Shown one piece after another: positions 61,328 through 64,000 of a DNA stretch of 64,000 bases (position 1 is its first letter; each line of letters begins with the position of its first letter). The stretch is from the NCBI RefSeq assembly GCF_017313265.1, contig NZ_JAFLQZ010000005.1:1-64000 (forward strand). The letters run 5' to 3'. The translations under genes and the position numbers were made by a program. The DNA comes from Hymenobacter telluris. Its GTDB lineage: Bacteria > Bacteroidota > Bacteroidia > Cytophagales > Hymenobacteraceae. The notes beneath the pieces were generated by a model, which was not told where the DNA came from, did no database searches, and saw only the letters and a program-made list of their open reading frames with translations.

Positions 61328-64000
61328 TTGACTCGATACTCGACTTTTCGCCTGTTTTCCGTTCCGGTGGCTGCGTTGCTGCTTATGGCTGGCATGGGTG
61401 GCTGTGCCTCGGAGCGCCGTAGCATGGTAGGCCACGCCTACGACAACGTAGTAGCCCGCGACAATGGCTACTTTCTGGGCCGGGAGAAACTACGCGCGGT
61501 AGAGGCCAAGCTGTACGCGGCGCGGCAGAACGACTACAACCGCACGCTGCCTCTATTCCCGACACTGGACGAAGCTACCGTAGCCACTGTGGCTACCGAT
61601 TTGGAAGATGTGGTGAAGAAAGCATCGTTGCCCATTCAGTACCGGTCGGCTTCTGACTGGACCGACGACGCCTACCTGCTGATTGGAAAGAGCCGCTTCT
61701 ATAAAATGGAGTACGAAGACGCGGCCAAAACTTTCAAATACGTTAACAGCACCAGCAAAGACCCGAATGCTAAGCATGAAGCCTTGATTTGGCTGATGCG
61801 CACTTTCTTGGCAACCAAGGAGCTGGAAAATGCCAAGGCGGTATCCGACGTGTTGGATAAAGAAGAAGGCCGGGAGAGCAACGCCAAGGAACTGTTCTTA
61901 ACCCGCGCCGACTACTACCTCAAAATAGACGAGCCAGCCAAGGCCATTGAGAACCTGGAGAAGGCCGTGCCGTTGGTGGAGCCCAAGAACGAACAGTCGC
62001 GCACCCGTTACATTCTGGCCCAGCTGTATCAGGCGCAGGGTGAAGACAAGAAAGCCTACGCGGAACTCAATAAGATTCTGAAGAAGAACCCACCTTATGA
62101 ACTAGACTTCTTCTCGAAACTGATGCTGGGCCAGGTTTCCGATTTGAACCAGGACGACAAAACCCGGCTCGATAAGTATTTCGCCAAGCTGCTGAAGGAC
62201 ACTAAGAATAAAGAGTACCGCGACAAAATCTACTATGAAATGGCGCGGCTCAATTATCGGCAGCAGCGCTACGAGGAAGCACTAGCGCTGCTTCGGCAGT
62301 CGGCACGGGCGGGCGGCAGCAACAAGGCCCAGAAGTCGTACACGTATCTGTTGGCGGGGCGCATCTACTACGAGAACCTCCAGAAATACCGCTTGGCGGC
62401 GGCTTACTATGATAGCACGGTGCAAAGCCTACCCAAGGAAGCACCTGATTATGCAGCCATTTCAGAGCGGGCGGGTATTCTGAAAGATTTTGCCCAGCAG
62501 GCCACCATCATTGAAACGCAGGACAGCCTGCAGACGCTGGCGCGCTTGGATACCGTGGAGTTGCGCACGCGCCTAACGGCCGTTGCCGACGCCGAGTTGG
62601 AAGCAAAGCGCAAAGCCGCTGAGGCGCTTGCCCTGAAACAGGAGCGCGACAACAACCGGCAAACCGCAACGGGCGTGAGTACCTCTCGCGACCTACAAAC
62701 CGACATAAACTCAGAAGACTTCATTAATGGCAGTACCGGGGCCAAGTGGTATTTCGACAACCCTACGGCCATGAGTACCGCCCGGGCCGACTTCATTCGC
62801 AAATGGGGCGACCGGCCGCTACAAGACAACTGGCGTACCGTAACGGTAGTCAGCTCTTCGCCCGTCACGCCTAATGGCGGCAATGTGCCGGTTAGCATTG
62901 CGGGGGCCAACCAAAGCAAAGTAACCGCCGGCGCCACGGATGGCCTAGGCCAAGCTACCGCAGATGCAGACCCAGCCACTCAGCGCAAGGCCTTGGTAGC
63001 GAAGTATCGGCAGGCGCTGCCGCTCACCAGCGCACAAATGGCGGTTTCGGAGAAGCAAGTAGAAGAGGCGTTGTTTGCATTGGGCGGCATCTATAACCAG
63101 CAGCTACGGGAGCAAGTACCGGCCGCCGAAACGTATGAGAAGCTGCTCACGCGTTTCCCGCGCACCACTCATTCGCCGGAAACTTACTACAGCCTGTACC
63201 TTATTTATAAAGAGCAGAAAGAGCTGGCCAAGGCTGAAATCTACGCCCAAAAGCTGCGCCAGGAGTTTCCAACATCTGCCTACGCCCGGCTCGCCGCCGA
63301 CCCTGAATACTTACGGCGTACGTCGTTGGTGAACAAGGAAGTAGCCATTCAGGTGGATTCAGCTTTCGTGCTTTATAAAAACCAGGACTTCAAAAAGGCT
63401 TCGGCGCTGCTGGCCGCTACCGCCAAGAAGTTTCCGGAAAACGACCTCAACGACCGAATAGCCTTCCTGAACGCGCTGCTGGATACGCGCACCCAAACGC
63501 CACCCGTGGCCAAGGCTGCGGTAGAGAAATTCCTAAAGGACTATCCTCAGTCGCCTCTAACCGGGCAGGCTCGTACGTTGCTGACGTCCTACCAGAAATA
63601 CAGCACCGGCGAAATTCAGGGGGCTTTGGCTTCCACGGAGAAACCTACCGTGTCTATGTTCCGCCCTGGCGAGGTCAACAACCGGGTCCGCATCATTTAT
63701 GACACGCCTGTAATGCCTAAAGCAACTCTTACCACTCCAGCACCCAAAGTGGAAGCTCCGGCTACTCCCGAATCGGGTAAGCAGCCCGCTGATAAAGCAG
63801 TTAAGTCAACTACTCCCGCCGACTCATCGGCAGTGCCGGCAGCTACTCCGGCTGCCCCGGCCATCGACCCTGTGAAAGCAGCTCGGATGGCGGCGGCTCA
63901 AGCACGCGCCCGAGGCAAAAAACCTGCAAAATCTGCTCCCATAGCAAATACTCCAGCCACTACGCCTCCGGTTCCTACCCCTACCACAACTCCCACGCCA
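61328..64000 (+). CDS. porW: T9SS lipoprotein PorW/SprE (cut by the window edge)
   Basis: At least 891 codons, open to the window end. The start is probably TTG 61328, giving MTRYSTFRLFSVPVAALLL and a lipobox Cys in GMGGC at residue 26. The body is tetratricopeptide repeats (LLIGKSRFYKMEYEDAAKTF, MARLNYRQQRYEEALALL). It then has KWYFDNPTAMS and FIRKWGDRPLQDNWR, which are signatures of SprE/PorW. The C-terminal part is Lys/Ala/Pro/Thr-rich and probably unstructured. The protein is a periplasmic part of the type IX secretion machinery. The giant T9SS-sorted protein upstream is a likely client. Confidence 0.9.
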   Translation, partial: MTRYSTFRLFSVPVAALLLMAGMGGCASERRSMVGHAYDNVVARDNGYFLGREKLRAVEAKLYAARQNDYNRTLPLFPTLDEATVATVATDLEDVVKKASLPIQYRSASDWTDDAYLLIGKSRFYKMEYEDAAKTFKYVNSTSKDPNAKHEALIWLMRTFLATKELENAKAVSDVLDKEEGRESNAKELFLTRADYYLKIDEPAKAIENLEKAVPLVEPKNEQSRTRYILAQLYQAQGEDKKAYAELNKILKKNPPYELDFFSKLMLGQVSDLNQDDKTRLDKYFAKLLKDTKNKEYRDKIYYEMARLNYRQQRYEEALALLRQSARAGGSNKAQKSYTYLLAGRIYYENLQKYRLAAAYYDSTVQSLPKEAPDYAAISERAGILKDFAQQATIIETQDSLQTLARLDTVELRTRLTAVADAELEAKRKAAEALALKQERDNNRQTATGVSTSRDLQTDINSEDFINGSTGAKWYFDNPTAMSTARADFIRKWGDRPLQDNWRTVTVVSSSPVTPNGGNVPVSIAGANQSKVTAGATDGLGQATADADPATQRKALVAKYRQALPLTSAQMAVSEKQVEEALFALGGIYNQQLREQVPAAETYEKLLTRFPRTTHSPETYYSLYLIYKEQKELAKAEIYAQKLRQEFPTSAYARLAADPEYLRRTSLVNKEVAIQVDSAFVLYKNQDFKKASALLAATAKKFPENDLNDRIAFLNALLDTRTQTPPVAKAAVEKFLKDYPQSPLTGQARTLLTSYQKYSTGEIQGALASTEKPTVSMFRPGEVNNRVRIIYDTPVMPKATLTTPAPKVEAPATPESGKQPADKAVKSTTPADSSAVPAATPAAPAIDPVKAARMAAAQARARGKKPAKSAPIANTPATTPPVPTPTTTPTP

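Overview
The window looks like chromosome of a Bacteroidota bacterium of the order Cytophagales, most like Hymenobacter. The sequence signs are: a SusC/SusD pair; a 2451-residue secreted protein ending in a type IX secretion (T9SS) sorting domain, plus the T9SS lipoprotein PorW/SprE; DUF4230, DUF4834 and DUF5686 proteins; a secreted-leader ATP synthase subunit a; few obvious Shine-Dalgarno sequences; and -7 boxes of the Bacteroidota form TAnnTTTG. DNA is GC-rich, with a few AT-richer orphan genes. The genus call is inference.

Layout. 0-8 kb: a PLP-dependent deaminase/desulfhydrase, DUF4230, a zinc-ribbon protein, recX, a DUF5686 outer-membrane protein, an FkbM methyltransferase with DUF4834, two orphans and tRNA-Thr. 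8.3-16 kb: a small carbohydrate-use locus on the minus strand (GH28 enzyme, SusC, SusD, EEP-family hydrolase). 16-25.5 kb: FAD oxidoreductase, copper ATPase, two SDR enzymes, an NlpC/P60 endopeptidase, a YkvA-like protein and an acyl carrier protein with Thr at the prosthetic-group site. 25.5-32.7 kb: a TetR-TolC-MFP-RND efflux operon with a strong operator candidate. 33-38 kb: ispF, an M28 peptidase, lutB and a channel-like membrane protein. 38-46 kb: the giant T9SS surface protein behind a long pyrimidine-rich leader. 46-55 kb: housekeeping enzymes (sdaAA, msrB, NAD(P)HX repair, UbiA-like, ppa, PafA-like phosphatase, HAD phosphatase). 55-61 kb: the F-type ATP synthase operon without beta and epsilon. 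61.3 kb to the end: porW, cut by the window edge.

The most unusual structure is not a protein. At about ten places the intergenic DNA is a hairpin whose arms are built from degenerate 7-nt (in one family 8-nt) tandem units. At least five unrelated sequence families share this design. The elements sit against gene 3' ends and often contain the stop codon itself (tolC, atpA, atpF, the YkvA gene, the HExxH gene). In the efflux operon one element also codes for the hydrophobic core of the membrane fusion protein's lipoprotein signal peptide. They resemble in style the short tandemly repeated repetitive (STRR) heptamers of cyanobacteria.
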